Assembly: GCF_007745175.1 (NCBI RefSeq)
Contig: NZ_CP036271.1
Location: forward strand, 4,042,314 to 4,106,313
DNA length: 64,000 nt
Source: Caulifigura coniformis
GTDB lineage: Bacteria > Planctomycetota > Planctomycetia > Planctomycetales > Planctomycetaceae
Reading direction: 5' to 3'
Below are positions 19,307 through 28,160 of the stretch, one piece after another. A program made the position numbers and the translations under genes. The notes beneath the pieces are model-generated. The model ran no database searches and was not told where the DNA came from. It worked only from the letters and a program-made list of their open reading frames with translations. The first letter of the stretch is position 1. Each line of letters opens with the position of its first letter.

Positions 19307-21130
19307 TTACTTTGCGGCCGTCTTCGGTGCGCCGCTCACCTGCAGCGAGTCGACCTGGAAGGCGCCCACCGGCTGACCGGCGTGCCGCACTTCGATGACG
19401 GAAGGGAATCGAAGCGGCCCGAATTCGCGCAGCTCAGCAAACCGCATTTCGCACTCGTCGACGTCTTCCTGGCGGCGATAGTCCATGCCGACGCAGAGCT
19501 TCGATTTCTGGTCGAAGTACCATCGGCAGGTCGATTCACCCCGCAGGGCCTCGAGCACATCGACGCGCGGGCCGGTTCCGTCAAGGGGCTCGCTCCCGAC
19601 ATAGTAGAGGTCGCTGAAGGCCTCGCCCTGCCGGGTGAGGATCTGACGCAGAGAGTGCATGGCAGGGAGCCAGCCGCCGCTTCCGGCCGGGAGATCCGTG
19701 AGGTCCTGGTTCAACGGCTGGCCGATCGTCTTGTCGCCGATCCGCATGGCGATTGCTTCGTCGCCGAGCTTGATCTGAACCGGAGTTCGCGGGTCGAGCT
19801 GCCCGGTCAGTTGCCATGCTCCCTTCGAATCGGAGTAAGGCCCCCAACCCTGAAGGACTTCCAGCAACCGATCCTGTGCCACGCGGTTGAAGTAGAAGTT
19901 CGCGTATCCGTCCCGCTCTTCAAAAAGCCTGGTGACTTCGTCAGGGAATTGCGGCGGCTGCCCGCCGCTGCGTTTCTTCGGATCGGGGTTGGGGTCACCG
20001 TCGCGGTTGTGCTGCTTCTTCGGATCGGCCGGCGGCTTCTCGGGTTCCGGTTTTTCCCGGGGCTTCTTCTCCTCAAGGCCAGCGAGTTCGAGTTCAGAAG
20101 CTCGATGAAGCCTTCGCAGCCGGACCAGGATTCTCTCTTCCTTGTCGCGGCGGCGATACGTCAGCGGCAGCTTCCAGCCATCGGGATAGATGCCAAGGAC
20201 GTTCTTGAACTCGTTGGCCGTGTGGATGGGGCGGCCGGCGAAGGATACGAGTTCATCGCCGACCTGCAGGCCGCGGCGATAGGCCTCGGAGTTCTCGAGA
20301 ATGTTGGTGACCGTGACCGTGCCATCGTTATTCGTGGCGACGACGGCGCCCAGCGTCGCGTGGTCGACGATCCGTCCGCTTTTCAGGTGATCCAGAAAGT
20401 TCATCACCTGGTTGATTGAGATCGCATAACCGGCTCCGACATTCTTACGCCCCCGCTTCTCGACGGAGATCCGCCCGTTGATCCCGATCAGTTCGGCCTT
20501 TTCGTTGAACAGCGGACCGCCCGAGTTGCCCGGATTGATCGAGGTGTCGACCTGAATGCAGTCGGTGTATTCCAGAAAGGTTTCCGAAGGGAACTGGTAA
20601 CGATGGATGCCGCTGACCATGCCGTAGGTGACCGTCGGCTGAAAATCGGCCGCGAGGAGGAACGGGTTCCCGACGGCGTAAGCGCCGTCGCCGACGCGGA
20701 CCGTTTCGCTGTCGCCGATGGTCGCGGCGGGAAAATCACTGCGTCCGACGAGCTTGATGACGGCGACGTCTCCGGTCGGGTCGACGCCGACGAGAACCGA
20801 GTCGTAGAGCTTGCCGTCGTTCAGGCCGCACTTCAGGAAACTGCCCTGCCCCATCACCACGTGGAAGTTGGTGACGACATAGCCATCGGGCGAGACGACG
20901 ACGCCTGACCCACCGCCGTTGCCGTCTTTGGCAAAGATGGCAACGACCGAGGGGGCCATTTTCTGGATGACGTCGATTCGGCGCGCCTGTTCTTCGAGGA
21001 CCTGTGGCTCGACGGCCTGGGCTCGGACGCACGGGAACAACAGGAGGCTGGCGGCCGCCAGGCAGGCCGCCGCCCGCAGACGGGCGGGATGAGCGGAACG
21101 AATCAGGGCGGAACGAATCGGGCGACGCAT
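19307..21130 (-). CDS. HtrA/DegP-like serine protease with PDZ domain and long C-terminal extension
   Basis: The 607-residue product has a signal peptide (AACLAAASLLLFPCVRAQA) and a trypsin-like domain with the full catalytic triad: His90 in TNFHVV, Asp121 in DVAVIKL and Ser203 in NPGNSGGP. A single PDZ domain lies around residues 265-345 (NSEAYRRGLQVGDELVSFAG). A Pro/Lys/Glu-rich linker follows, then about 210 residues that match no domain I recognise (DEVTRLFEERDGYANFYFN onward). Such proteases act in periplasmic protein quality control. The start at 21130 has GGAGGG upstream; the frame opens at 21166. It begins 40 bases after livF but is functionally unrelated to the importer. Confidence 0.9.
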   Translation of the reverse strand: MRRPIRSALIRSAHPARLRAAACLAAASLLLFPCVRAQAVEPQVLEEQARRIDVIQKMAPSVVAIFAKDGNGGGSGVVVSPDGYVVTNFHVVMGQGSFLKCGLNDGKLYDSVLVGVDPTGDVAVIKLVGRSDFPAATIGDSETVRVGDGAYAVGNPFLLAADFQPTVTYGMVSGIHRYQFPSETFLEYTDCIQVDTSINPGNSGGPLFNEKAELIGINGRISVEKRGRKNVGAGYAISINQVMNFLDHLKSGRIVDHATLGAVVATNNDGTVTVTNILENSEAYRRGLQVGDELVSFAGRPIHTANEFKNVLGIYPDGWKLPLTYRRRDKEERILVRLRRLHRASELELAGLEEKKPREKPEPEKPPADPKKQHNRDGDPNPDPKKRSGGQPPQFPDEVTRLFEERDGYANFYFNRVAQDRLLEVLQGWGPYSDSKGAWQLTGQLDPRTPVQIKLGDEAIAMRIGDKTIGQPLNQDLTDLPAGSGGWLPAMHSLRQILTRQGEAFSDLYYVGSEPLDGTGPRVDVLEALRGESTCRWYFDQKSKLCVGMDYRRQEDVDECEMRFAELREFGPLRFPSVIEVRHAGQPVGAFQVDSLQVSGAPKTAAK

Positions 21131-21169
21131 CTTCAGGCTCCCTCCAGCGATGCCCGTCGGCCTCACGAC

Positions 21170-21889
21170 TCAGTGAGCTCCGAGATAGGCCTTCCGGACT
21201 TCGTCGCTGGCCACCAGTTCGCGGGCATCCCCGTCCATAATGATCTTTCCCGCCTCGAGAACATAGGCGCGATGTGCCGACTGCAGGGCCATGCGGGCGT
21301 TCTGTTCGATGAGGAGGATGGTCGTTCCGGACTGATTGATCTCGCGGATGACGGAGAAAATGGTCTGGACGATCTTCGGCGCCAGCCCGAGCGAGGGCTC
21401 GTCGAGCAACAGGAGTCGGGGACGGGCGAGCAACGCCCGTCCGATGGCGAGCATCTGCTGTTCTCCCCCCGACATCGTGCCGGCGGTCTGCTTCAGACGC
21501 TCTTTCACGCGCGGGAAGAGTTCGTAAACGCGGTTCAGGTCGTCCGTGTAGTCGTCAGTCCGCGTGTAGGCTCCAAGTCGCAGATTCTCTTCGACGGTCA
21601 GGTTGAGGAAGATCCCGCGTCCTTCGGGCACGTGGATCAGGCGGCGGCCGACCATCAAATGGGGGCGGACTCCAATGACGGAACGCCCGTCGTAGGAGAC
21701 CTGGCCGGACCGCGGTCGAAGCATCCCGGAGATGGCTCGAAGCGTTGTCGTCTTGCCGGCGCCGTTCGCGCCGATCAAGGTCACGATTTCTCCCTGGCGG
21801 ACTTCGAGGGAGATCCCGCGGAGCGCCTGGATGGCGCCATAGCCGACCTCCAGGTCTTTCACTGCGAGGAGCGGCGTTTCAGTCGTCAT
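21170..21889 (-). CDS. livF: Branched-chain amino acid ABC transporter ATPase LivF
   Basis: The 239-residue ATPase has Walker A GANGAGKTT, signature MSGGEQQML and Walker B RLLLLDEPSLGLAP, and ends in the LivF-type region TILLIEQNARMALQSAHRAYV. It energises high-affinity import of leucine, isoleucine and valine, or of related amides and urea in variant systems. It is the last gene of the liv set and its start overlaps the livG stop by 11 bases, which indicates translational coupling. Confidence 0.93.
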   Translation of the reverse strand: MTTETPLLAVKDLEVGYGAIQALRGISLEVRQGEIVTLIGANGAGKTTTLRAISGMLRPRSGQVSYDGRSVIGVRPHLMVGRRLIHVPEGRGIFLNLTVEENLRLGAYTRTDDYTDDLNRVYELFPRVKERLKQTAGTMSGGEQQMLAIGRALLARPRLLLLDEPSLGLAPKIVQTIFSVIREINQSGTTILLIEQNARMALQSAHRAYVLEAGKIIMDGDARELVASDEVRKAYLGAH

Positions 21890-22700
21890 CGGTCGGCTCT
21901 CCGAGGTAGGCCCCGATGACGCGCTGGTCGTTCTGGATCAGGGCCGGCGGACCATGCGCGATCACGACGCCGTGATCGACGACCGTGATCTGATCGCAGA
22001 CTCCCATCACGAGTCCCATGTCGTGATCGATGAGCAGGATGGAGACGTCGAATTCGTCGGGGAGGCGGCGGATGGTTTCCGCGAGCGCCATCTTCTCCTT
22101 GGAATTCATGCCGGCGGCGGGTTCGTCGAGGAGCAGAACCTGCGGAGCCGTGGCGAGCGCCCGGGCGATTTCCAGGCGGCGCTGGTGGCCATAGCTGAGC
22201 GAGGTGGCGGGAGCGTCGGCGGAGTCCGACAGGCCAAGTAGGTCGAGCACCTGGAAGGCGCGTTCGGTGAGGCTGGCTTCGCACCTGAAGAAGCCCCTGC
22301 CCCGCAGCAGTGTGCGGAAAACCCCGAGCGGGTGCCGCAACTGGGCACCGAGCCGCACGTTGTCGAGGACGCTCAGTTCTCCGAACAACCGGATGTTCTG
22401 GAACGTTCGCGCGATGCCGCTCGCCGTGATGATATGGGGGCGGCAGCCGACCAGGTTCCGCGAGTTCAGGTTGAGTTCGCCGCAATCGGGCTTATAGACG
22501 CCGGTGAGGATATTGAAGATGGTCGTCTTGCCGGCGCCGTTGGGGCCGATCAGTCCATACAGCCCGCGCCGCGGCAGCGACAGAGAGAACTCGGAGACGG
22601 CTTTCAGCCCGCCGAAGGACAAGCTGAGGCCGCGGGCCTCGAGGAGAGGTTCGGCCGAAGTGGAGGTCGATTGACGCGCGGTCGATGACGGGGAGCTCAC
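21879..22700 (-). CDS. livG: Branched-chain amino acid ABC transporter ATPase LivG
   Basis: The 273-residue ATPase has Walker A GPNGAGKTT, the LivG-typical stretch ARTFQNIRLFGELSVLDNV, a signature variant ATSLSYGHQRRLEIAR and Walker B VLLLDEPAAGMNS. The start is placed at GTG 22700 because it overlaps the livM stop as GTGA and has GGAGGGAAAGG just upstream; an ATG at 22739 would lie inside livM. The same GTGA junction occurs between livH and livM, which supports this choice. It pairs with LivF as the two ATP-binding subunits on the cytoplasmic face. Confidence 0.93.
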   Translation of the reverse strand: MSSPSSTARQSTSTSAEPLLEARGLSLSFGGLKAVSEFSLSLPRRGLYGLIGPNGAGKTTIFNILTGVYKPDCGELNLNSRNLVGCRPHIITASGIARTFQNIRLFGELSVLDNVRLGAQLRHPLGVFRTLLRGRGFFRCEASLTERAFQVLDLLGLSDSADAPATSLSYGHQRRLEIARALATAPQVLLLDEPAAGMNSKEKMALAETIRRLPDEFDVSILLIDHDMGLVMGVCDQITVVDHGVVIAHGPPALIQNDQRVIGAYLGEPTDDD

Positions 22701-23815
22701 AGGCCTTTCCCTCCCGCCGCGCGGCTTTTTCCCGACCACAGATGCCAGATTTCCCAGTTGCCAAAGAGCCCCTGCGGACGGAGCAGCATCATGACGATCA
22801 GCAGCAGCGAGTAGATGATGAGTCGATACTCATCGAAGGCACGCAGGTATTCCTGGACGACGCTGAGGGTTGCCGCTGCCGTGAGGACGCCGGTGATCGA
22901 CCCCTGACCTCCGAGGACCGTCATGATGATGTACTCGAACGAGAGCTGAAATCCGGCGTTGCCCGGTTCCAGCTTGAACTGGTGGGCGAACAATCCTCCG
23001 GCCACTCCGGCGAGGCCCGCGGCGATGATGAAGCTGCGCACTTTCACACGGGTCACGTTGACGCCCATGGCGTAAGCCGCGATCTCGTCCTCACGGACCG
23101 CAATCATCGCGCGGCCGATTCCGGAGACCTTCAGCCGGTAGGCGATGATGACCGTCAGGGCGAGAAACAGCCCGATCCAGAACAGATTGGTATAACGCGG
23201 GAGGCCGAAGAAGCCTTCCGCGCCGCCGACGGGCGCCGGGATCAACTGACTCCACTTTGCGTTGCGGACCGCGTCGAGGGAGTCCAGTGTGGGATTCGTC
23301 TGCTGCAGCAACACCCGCAGGATTTCGCCGAAGCCGAGCGTCACGATGGCGAGATAGTCTCCCCTGAGACGGAGGGACGGGAGGCCAACGACGTATCCGG
23401 CCGCCGCGGCGACCAGGCCGCCGAACAGGCAGGCGGCCGCAAAGAAGAAGCTGCCGGCGCCGAACGCCCCACCCTGCCGGGCGGTGGAGTCCCAGATCAG
23501 CATCGAGCCGTAGTAGGTGATCATTCCGGCGGAGTAGCCGCCGAGCGCCATGAAGCCGGCATGTCCGATCGAGAACTGGCCCGTCATGCCGTTCACGATG
23601 CTCAGCGACAGCGCCAGCATCATGGCGATGCCCGCGTTCATCGCGACAGCGGCGGGAAAGCGGTCGAGAACGCTGGTCTGAAGCCAGTACATCACGAAGG
23701 CGAACGCCAGCGCGGCGACCAGCGGCCCCGCACTTTTCAGCAGCGAGTATCCGGTCGACTGCGGTTCTGTGGACGGGCCACGCAGGAGTGGCGTGGTGGA
23801 ATCGAGAGCGGTCAC
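22697..23815 (-). CDS. livM: Branched-chain amino acid ABC transporter permease LivM
   Basis: The 372-residue permease has about nine hydrophobic helices. The LivM family motif region is NGMTGQFSIGHAGFMALGGY, followed by LRLRGDYLAIVTLGFGEI and the coupling region FIIAAGLAGVAGGLFAHQF. The start codon is GTG at 23815, overlapping the livH stop as GTGA. Together with LivH it forms the membrane channel of the importer. Confidence 0.93.
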   Translation of the reverse strand: MTALDSTTPLLRGPSTEPQSTGYSLLKSAGPLVAALAFAFVMYWLQTSVLDRFPAAVAMNAGIAMMLALSLSIVNGMTGQFSIGHAGFMALGGYSAGMITYYGSMLIWDSTARQGGAFGAGSFFFAAACLFGGLVAAAAGYVVGLPSLRLRGDYLAIVTLGFGEILRVLLQQTNPTLDSLDAVRNAKWSQLIPAPVGGAEGFFGLPRYTNLFWIGLFLALTVIIAYRLKVSGIGRAMIAVREDEIAAYAMGVNVTRVKVRSFIIAAGLAGVAGGLFAHQFKLEPGNAGFQLSFEYIIMTVLGGQGSITGVLTAAATLSVVQEYLRAFDEYRLIIYSLLLIVMMLLRPQGLFGNWEIWHLWSGKSRAAGGKGL

Positions 23816-24813
23816 ACTTTCTCCCGCACGGCCTTGCCCAGGATTCCGTTCGGCTTGACCAGCAGAATCAGGATGAGCAGCACGAAGACATAAACATCCC
23901 GGTAGGCCGAGGACACGTAGTACGACCCGAACTGCTCGACGAAAGCGATGATGAAACCGCCGAGCATGGCGCCGCGAATATTGCCGATGCCTCCGATGAC
24001 CGCCGCGACGAAGGCCTTGAGTCCCAGCAGCACCCAGATCGTGTGAGCGGGTTGGTTCAATCCCGGGTACTTCATCGCGATCAGGAATCCGGCCGCTGCC
24101 GCGAGCATCGAGCCGGCGACAAACGTGGCGGAAATCACGCGATCCACCGGGATGCCCATCAGGGCGGCTGTTTCCGTGTTGAATGAGACCGCCCGCATGG
24201 CTGTTCCGAGCTTCGTCCGGAAGACGACGCCTTCCAGGACAAGCATCAGGACCGCCGAAGCGCAGAGGATGATGACGTCGACGAGTCCAATCACGACAGA
24301 TTGTGGCGGATCTCCCGCAAACGTGAGTTTCAGGACTTCGTAATAGGGAATCAGGTCGGGCATCCGCTGCGGACTGGCACCGAACACAAACTTGAGCTGC
24401 CCGACGTTCTGGAGCAGAAGCGAAACGCCGATGGCGGTGATCAGGACGTTAATCCCGGAACCAGGTCGAACCCGCCGTGCGGGAAGGAATCGCGACAACA
24501 GCGGGATCTTGCCGGTCCTGAGGGGGCGATAGGCGAAGCGTTCGATCAGATAGCCTACGCCGCCGCAGACGATCATGGACGCGACGAGCACAACGGGCCC
24601 CAGCCACCACGGGATCTCCGGGCCGGAGAGGACATGCTTGCGCATGAGCGTGGCGAACGTGAAGCTCGTCCAGGCGCCGAGAACAACGATGTCGCCATGG
24701 GCGAAGTTGATGAAGCGCAGGATGCCGTAGACCATCGTGTAGCCCAGCGCGATCAGCGCATACAGGCTGCCGACAGACAGCGAGGTGACGAGAGTTTGAA
24801 CGAAATCAGCCAT
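23812..24813 (-). CDS. livH: Branched-chain amino acid ABC transporter permease LivH
   Basis: The 333-residue permease begins with the family pattern LSVGSLYALIALGYTMVYG and INFAHGDIVVLGAW. It ends with the conserved segment AVIGGIGNIRGAMLGGFIIAF. Hydrophobic helices cover most of the protein. The region around 100-170 is longer and more polar than in E. coli LivH. It lies 27 bases after livK and overlaps livM, consistent with one operon. Confidence 0.94.
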   Translation of the reverse strand: MADFVQTLVTSLSVGSLYALIALGYTMVYGILRFINFAHGDIVVLGAWTSFTFATLMRKHVLSGPEIPWWLGPVVLVASMIVCGGVGYLIERFAYRPLRTGKIPLLSRFLPARRVRPGSGINVLITAIGVSLLLQNVGQLKFVFGASPQRMPDLIPYYEVLKLTFAGDPPQSVVIGLVDVIILCASAVLMLVLEGVVFRTKLGTAMRAVSFNTETAALMGIPVDRVISATFVAGSMLAAAAGFLIAMKYPGLNQPAHTIWVLLGLKAFVAAVIGGIGNIRGAMLGGFIIAFVEQFGSYYVSSAYRDVYVFVLLILILLVKPNGILGKAVREKV

Positions 24814-24840
24814 GCCGCGGGTGATGCCCTGGAACCAGAT

Positions 24841-26010
24841 TCAACGGATTGGTTCGATGGTCGTCACATATTTCCGCTGGCCATCTTTCATTTCGAGAAT
24901 GACGGCCGGTTTCACGGCGTTTCGCTGAGCGTCGATCGTGATCTTGCCGGTCACGCCATCAAAGTCTTTTGTCTCGGCGATCGCCTTGGCCAGGTTCTCA
25001 CCCTTCAGGTCGGGTGAGCGTTCCATCGCCTCGAAAAGAATGCGGGCCGCGTCGTAGCCGAGAGCGGCGAGGCCATCGGGCGTCGCCCCGAACTCCTTCT
25101 TGTACTTCGTGAGGAACTCCTGCACCCGGGGACTGGGATCTTCCGGCGAGTAGTGGTTGGAGTAGTAACAGCCATCGATCGCTTTTCCGGCGATTTCGGG
25201 GAGCTTGTCAGAATCCCAGCCGTCGCCGCCGAGCAGCGGGACCGTGATGTTGAGATTGCGCGCCTGGACGGCGATGTTTCCGACGTCGGTGTAGTAACCG
25301 GGAATGAAGATCACATCAGGATTTGTGGCGCGGATCGCCGTCAGCTGGGCGCTGAAATCCTGGTCCCCTTTGATGTGCGTCTGCACCGAGGTGATGACGC
25401 CGCCCATCTGCGTGAACCACTTCTCGAATTCCTCACGCAGCTGCACGGAGTAGGTCTGGTCCTGGGCAAACAGGATGGCCGCCTTCGAGGCTTTCACCCG
25501 TTCGTTCTCACGGGCGAACTTCGCACACACGTAGGCCTGGAACGGATCGATGAAGCAGACCCGCGACACCATGTCCCCGACGGCGGTCACCTTGGTGTTC
25601 GTCGATGACGGACTGATCATCGGAACCCCATATTCCTGACAGATCGGTCCAGCCACGAGGGACAGGCTGGAGGCGACTTCGCCAATCACGGCGACGACCT
25701 TGTCGCTGGTGACAAGGCGGGTGACGGCCTGGTTCACTTCGCGGGCGTCGCTTTTGTCGTCGTAGGTGATCAGCTTGATTTTTCGGCCTTTGAACCCGCC
25801 GGCCGCGTTGATCTCGTCGACCGCCAGCTTGACGCCGTTGTCCGTCGACTTCCCGAACGTCGCTTCAGGGCCCGTGAGCGACGCGTAGTGTCCGATGAGA
25901 ATTTCTGAAGAAGGGTTCTCGACCGTCGTGCCCCCGGGCTTGCACCCGACGACGAACGGAAATAACGCCAGGCAGGCCAGCCAGGCGAACGACAGGAGTC
26001 GCAGAGGCAT
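24841..26010 (-). CDS. livK: Branched-chain amino acid ABC transporter substrate-binding lipoprotein
   Basis: The 389-residue product has a lipoprotein signal peptide (LACLALFPFVVGC, lipid-modified Cys23). A type I periplasmic binding fold follows, with the Leu/Ile/Val-binding pattern IGHYASLTGPEATFGKSTDNG and AVIGEVASSLSLVAGP. It binds the substrate outside the inner membrane and hands it to LivHM. It is the first gene of the importer operon. The upstream leader holds a short tandem repeat directly before the ATG and no Shine-Dalgarno sequence. Related binding proteins bind amides, urea or aromatic compounds, so the exact ligand is open. Confidence 0.92.
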   Translation of the reverse strand: MPLRLLSFAWLACLALFPFVVGCKPGGTTVENPSSEILIGHYASLTGPEATFGKSTDNGVKLAVDEINAAGGFKGRKIKLITYDDKSDAREVNQAVTRLVTSDKVVAVIGEVASSLSLVAGPICQEYGVPMISPSSTNTKVTAVGDMVSRVCFIDPFQAYVCAKFARENERVKASKAAILFAQDQTYSVQLREEFEKWFTQMGGVITSVQTHIKGDQDFSAQLTAIRATNPDVIFIPGYYTDVGNIAVQARNLNITVPLLGGDGWDSDKLPEIAGKAIDGCYYSNHYSPEDPSPRVQEFLTKYKKEFGATPDGLAALGYDAARILFEAMERSPDLKGENLAKAIAETKDFDGVTGKITIDAQRNAVKPAVILEMKDGQRKYVTTIEPIR

Positions 26011-26058
26011 CGGTATCCGGATGTAAAGACGGATTTAAGGACGGATCGAAAGCCGGAA
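26011..26058. repeat. 12-base tandem repeat directly upstream of livK
   Basis: Four consecutive 12-base units are visible on the plus strand: CGGTATCCGGAT, GTAAAGACGGAT, TTAAGGACGGAT and CGAAAGCCGGAA. The middle two match best and all share an RNCGGAW-like end. The array ends exactly at the livK start codon on the minus strand, where a ribosome-binding site would be expected. Confidence 0.5.
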
Positions 26059-26202
26059 TCGTGAGCGATGCGCCAACATAACGGAGGGGGTAATGAGTCT
26101 CCAGTGACTCTCCGTGCTCAGTCTGCGCAAGTTCTGCCAGAAATCGCGCACGATGGCTGCTGGCCGGGGATGCCCGCGCGAGAGCCGACGCCATCGGGAA
26201 AG

Positions 26203-27039
26203 CTATTTTCCGGGGTTTGCGGCGCGTCCCAGTTCCTGCGAACGCGTCGTCGCCGCCTCGACCGCGTTCATCAGCGTTCCGCGCAGGGCGCCGCGCTCCA
26301 GTTGATGGAGGCCGGCGATGGTCGTTCCTCCCGGGCTGGTGACACCATCTTTGAGCGAACCTGGGTGTTCGCCGGTGTCCAGGACCATCTTGGCGGCGCC
26401 GAGGACGGTCTGGGCGGCGAGCCTGGTGGAGATGTTGCGCGGGAGGCCGCAGCGGACCCCCCCATCACTGAGGGCCTCGATCACCTGGAAGACGTAGGCC
26501 GGGCCGCTGCCCGAGAGGCCGGTCACGGCGTCCAGGAGCGGCTCGGGGACTTCGATCGCGATCCCGATGGTCGAAAAGAGGCGTTCGACCAGAGTGGCGT
26601 CGGCCTCGGTCGCCTTGGGGCCCCTTGCAAAGGCGGTGGCCCCTGCCCCAACCAGGCAGGGAGTGTTGGGCATCACCCGAATGACACGCGTGCCCGCACG
26701 GAAGGCGGCGGAGATCATCGCCAGGGGGACGCCGGCCGCTACCGACACAATCAGGTGTCTTGCTTCAACACTGCCGGAAATCTCGTTCAGGACCGACGCC
26801 ATGTGCTGCGGCTTGACCGCGAGGACGATCACGTCGCTGCCGCTGACGACGACCCGATTCTCGGCGACGACCGGAGATCCGGTCGCGTTGGTGAATGCGT
26901 CGCGCATTGACGCCGACGGATCGCTTCCAGTGACGTGCGACTCGCTGACGAAACCGGCCCGGATGAGCCCCTGTGCAATGGCGGTCGCCATCCGTCCGCA
27001 GCCGATAAAGCCAACTCGAACTGTTTCCACTGCGGACAT
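26203..27039 (-). CDS. proC: Pyrroline-5-carboxylate reductase
   Basis: ProC catalyses the last step of proline synthesis, reducing pyrroline-5-carboxylate with NAD(P)H in the cytoplasm. The 278-residue product has an N-terminal nucleotide-binding motif VGFIGCGRMATAIAQGL and the C-terminal signature region DAVTGLSGSGPAYVFQVIEA. It ends with the conserved GVTSPGGTTIAGLHQLERG. The start at 27039 (MSAVETVRVGFIG) is chosen over the open frame to 27123 because family members begin close to the Rossmann motif. It lies downstream of an amidohydrolase gene and upstream of livK without obvious coupling. Confidence 0.95.
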   Translation of the reverse strand: MSAVETVRVGFIGCGRMATAIAQGLIRAGFVSESHVTGSDPSASMRDAFTNATGSPVVAENRVVVSGSDVIVLAVKPQHMASVLNEISGSVEARHLIVSVAAGVPLAMISAAFRAGTRVIRVMPNTPCLVGAGATAFARGPKATEADATLVERLFSTIGIAIEVPEPLLDAVTGLSGSGPAYVFQVIEALSDGGVRCGLPRNISTRLAAQTVLGAAKMVLDTGEHPGSLKDGVTSPGGTTIAGLHQLERGALRGTLMNAVEAATTRSQELGRAANPGK

Positions 27040-27101
27040 GACAACCTGATCGCTGGAAGAACTGATGACTCGAAATGTCTGGGGGCTGTTAGGCCTGCTT
27101 T

Positions 27102-27120
27102 GCACTGGCGGAGCCAGTGC
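27102..27120. repeat. Perfect short palindrome between proC and the amidohydrolase gene
   Basis: GCACTGGC (27102-27109), a GGA centre, then GCCAGTGC (27113-27120) form a perfect 8-bp stem with a 3-base loop. No U-tract follows on either strand, so it is not a standard terminator. It resembles the short dispersed palindromes found in some planctomycete genomes (from memory, not checked). Confidence 0.45.
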
Positions 27121-27133
27121 CACCCGGTGGTTC

Positions 27134-28108
27134 TCAGGTGATGCTTAACTTGTACATGCGGAGGGCGTTCCCGGACCACAGCTTCTCCTGGTCCGCCGCG
27201 GGACGGCTCGAAATGATCTCGCGCAGGGCTGCGACCCATTGCTGGAGAGTTGCCCGCGTCAGGCAGACCGGCCAATCCGAACCGAAGATCACCCGGTCAG
27301 GGCCGAAGACTTCCAGGCAATGATTGATCACGGGGGCCAGAACCTCTGCATCCCAGACCAGGGGAGCGCGGGCGACGAGCCCGGAAATCTTGCAGACTGT
27401 ATTGGGGAGCGCTGCGAGCCGTTCCATCGCTCGCTTCCAGTCGTCCGCCGAATGCGATGGCTTTCCGGCGACATCTCCCTTGAGAAACGCCTTGGGATCG
27501 GCGTTCCCGCAGTGATCGATCACGAATCGCGTCTCCGGGCACTGCGCGGCGAGTTTCGCACCGTCCAGCAATTCTCCCGGTCGCATGCACAGGTCGAACG
27601 TCAGTCCCCGTTCCCCCAGCACCCGCATTCCCGCGACAAACTTCGGATCGAGGCAGGTTCCCGGAGGTGTGCCGGCATGCAGGACCTGTCGCACGCCCTG
27701 CACGGACTTCGACGCGGCATGACGGGCGATGTAGTCCCCAAAGGCGTCCGAAGAAGGCCGGCCTCCGATGATCGCCCCGACCATCGTCGAGTTCTTCGCG
27801 CCGCACCAGGCGATTGCTGTCTCGGCTTCGCGATCAAGATCGGCCTCGGCCGCAGCGATCTCCATGTAGATGGACCGCACGTTGAGACCTCGAGTGGCTT
27901 CGCGGTACTCGGCCGGGCCGTAGGACAGCCGCAGGATTCCCGCCGCGCCGCCGACCCAGGGGGGATCGATCTGGTCGCGGACCCACAGGTGCTGGTGGGT
28001 ATCCACGATGAGCTGCGGGCCGACGGGATCGGCTGCGCGGGCGGCGTGCCCGAGAGCCCAGAGGACGGCAGTGGAAGTCGTGAGGAATTCTCGGCGGCGA
28101 ATGCCCAT
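27134..28108 (-). CDS. Exported amidohydrolase (Amidohydro_2 family)
   Basis: The 324-residue product starts with a Tat-like signal, MGIRRREFLTTSTAVLWALG, ending near ARAADP. The TIM-barrel amidohydrolase core opens with the metal-binding motif VDTHQHLW and includes TRFVIDHCGNADPK and the late aspartate motif RVIFGSDWPV. The family includes lactonases and decarboxylases such as L-fuconolactonase-like and 2-pyrone-4,6-dicarboxylate hydrolases. The export signal suggests action on external sugars or aromatic breakdown products. The start at 28108 gives a clean twin-arginine-type leader; the frame opens as far as 28330, but that would overlap the upstream gene. Confidence 0.85.
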   Translation of the reverse strand: MGIRRREFLTTSTAVLWALGHAARAADPVGPQLIVDTHQHLWVRDQIDPPWVGGAAGILRLSYGPAEYREATRGLNVRSIYMEIAAAEADLDREAETAIAWCGAKNSTMVGAIIGGRPSSDAFGDYIARHAASKSVQGVRQVLHAGTPPGTCLDPKFVAGMRVLGERGLTFDLCMRPGELLDGAKLAAQCPETRFVIDHCGNADPKAFLKGDVAGKPSHSADDWKRAMERLAALPNTVCKISGLVARAPLVWDAEVLAPVINHCLEVFGPDRVIFGSDWPVCLTRATLQQWVAALREIISSRPAADQEKLWSGNALRMYKLSIT

Positions 28109-28160
28109 GGAAACATCCCGGCGCAGGACGGAAGTCACAGGCGGCGCATCGTATCGAAAC

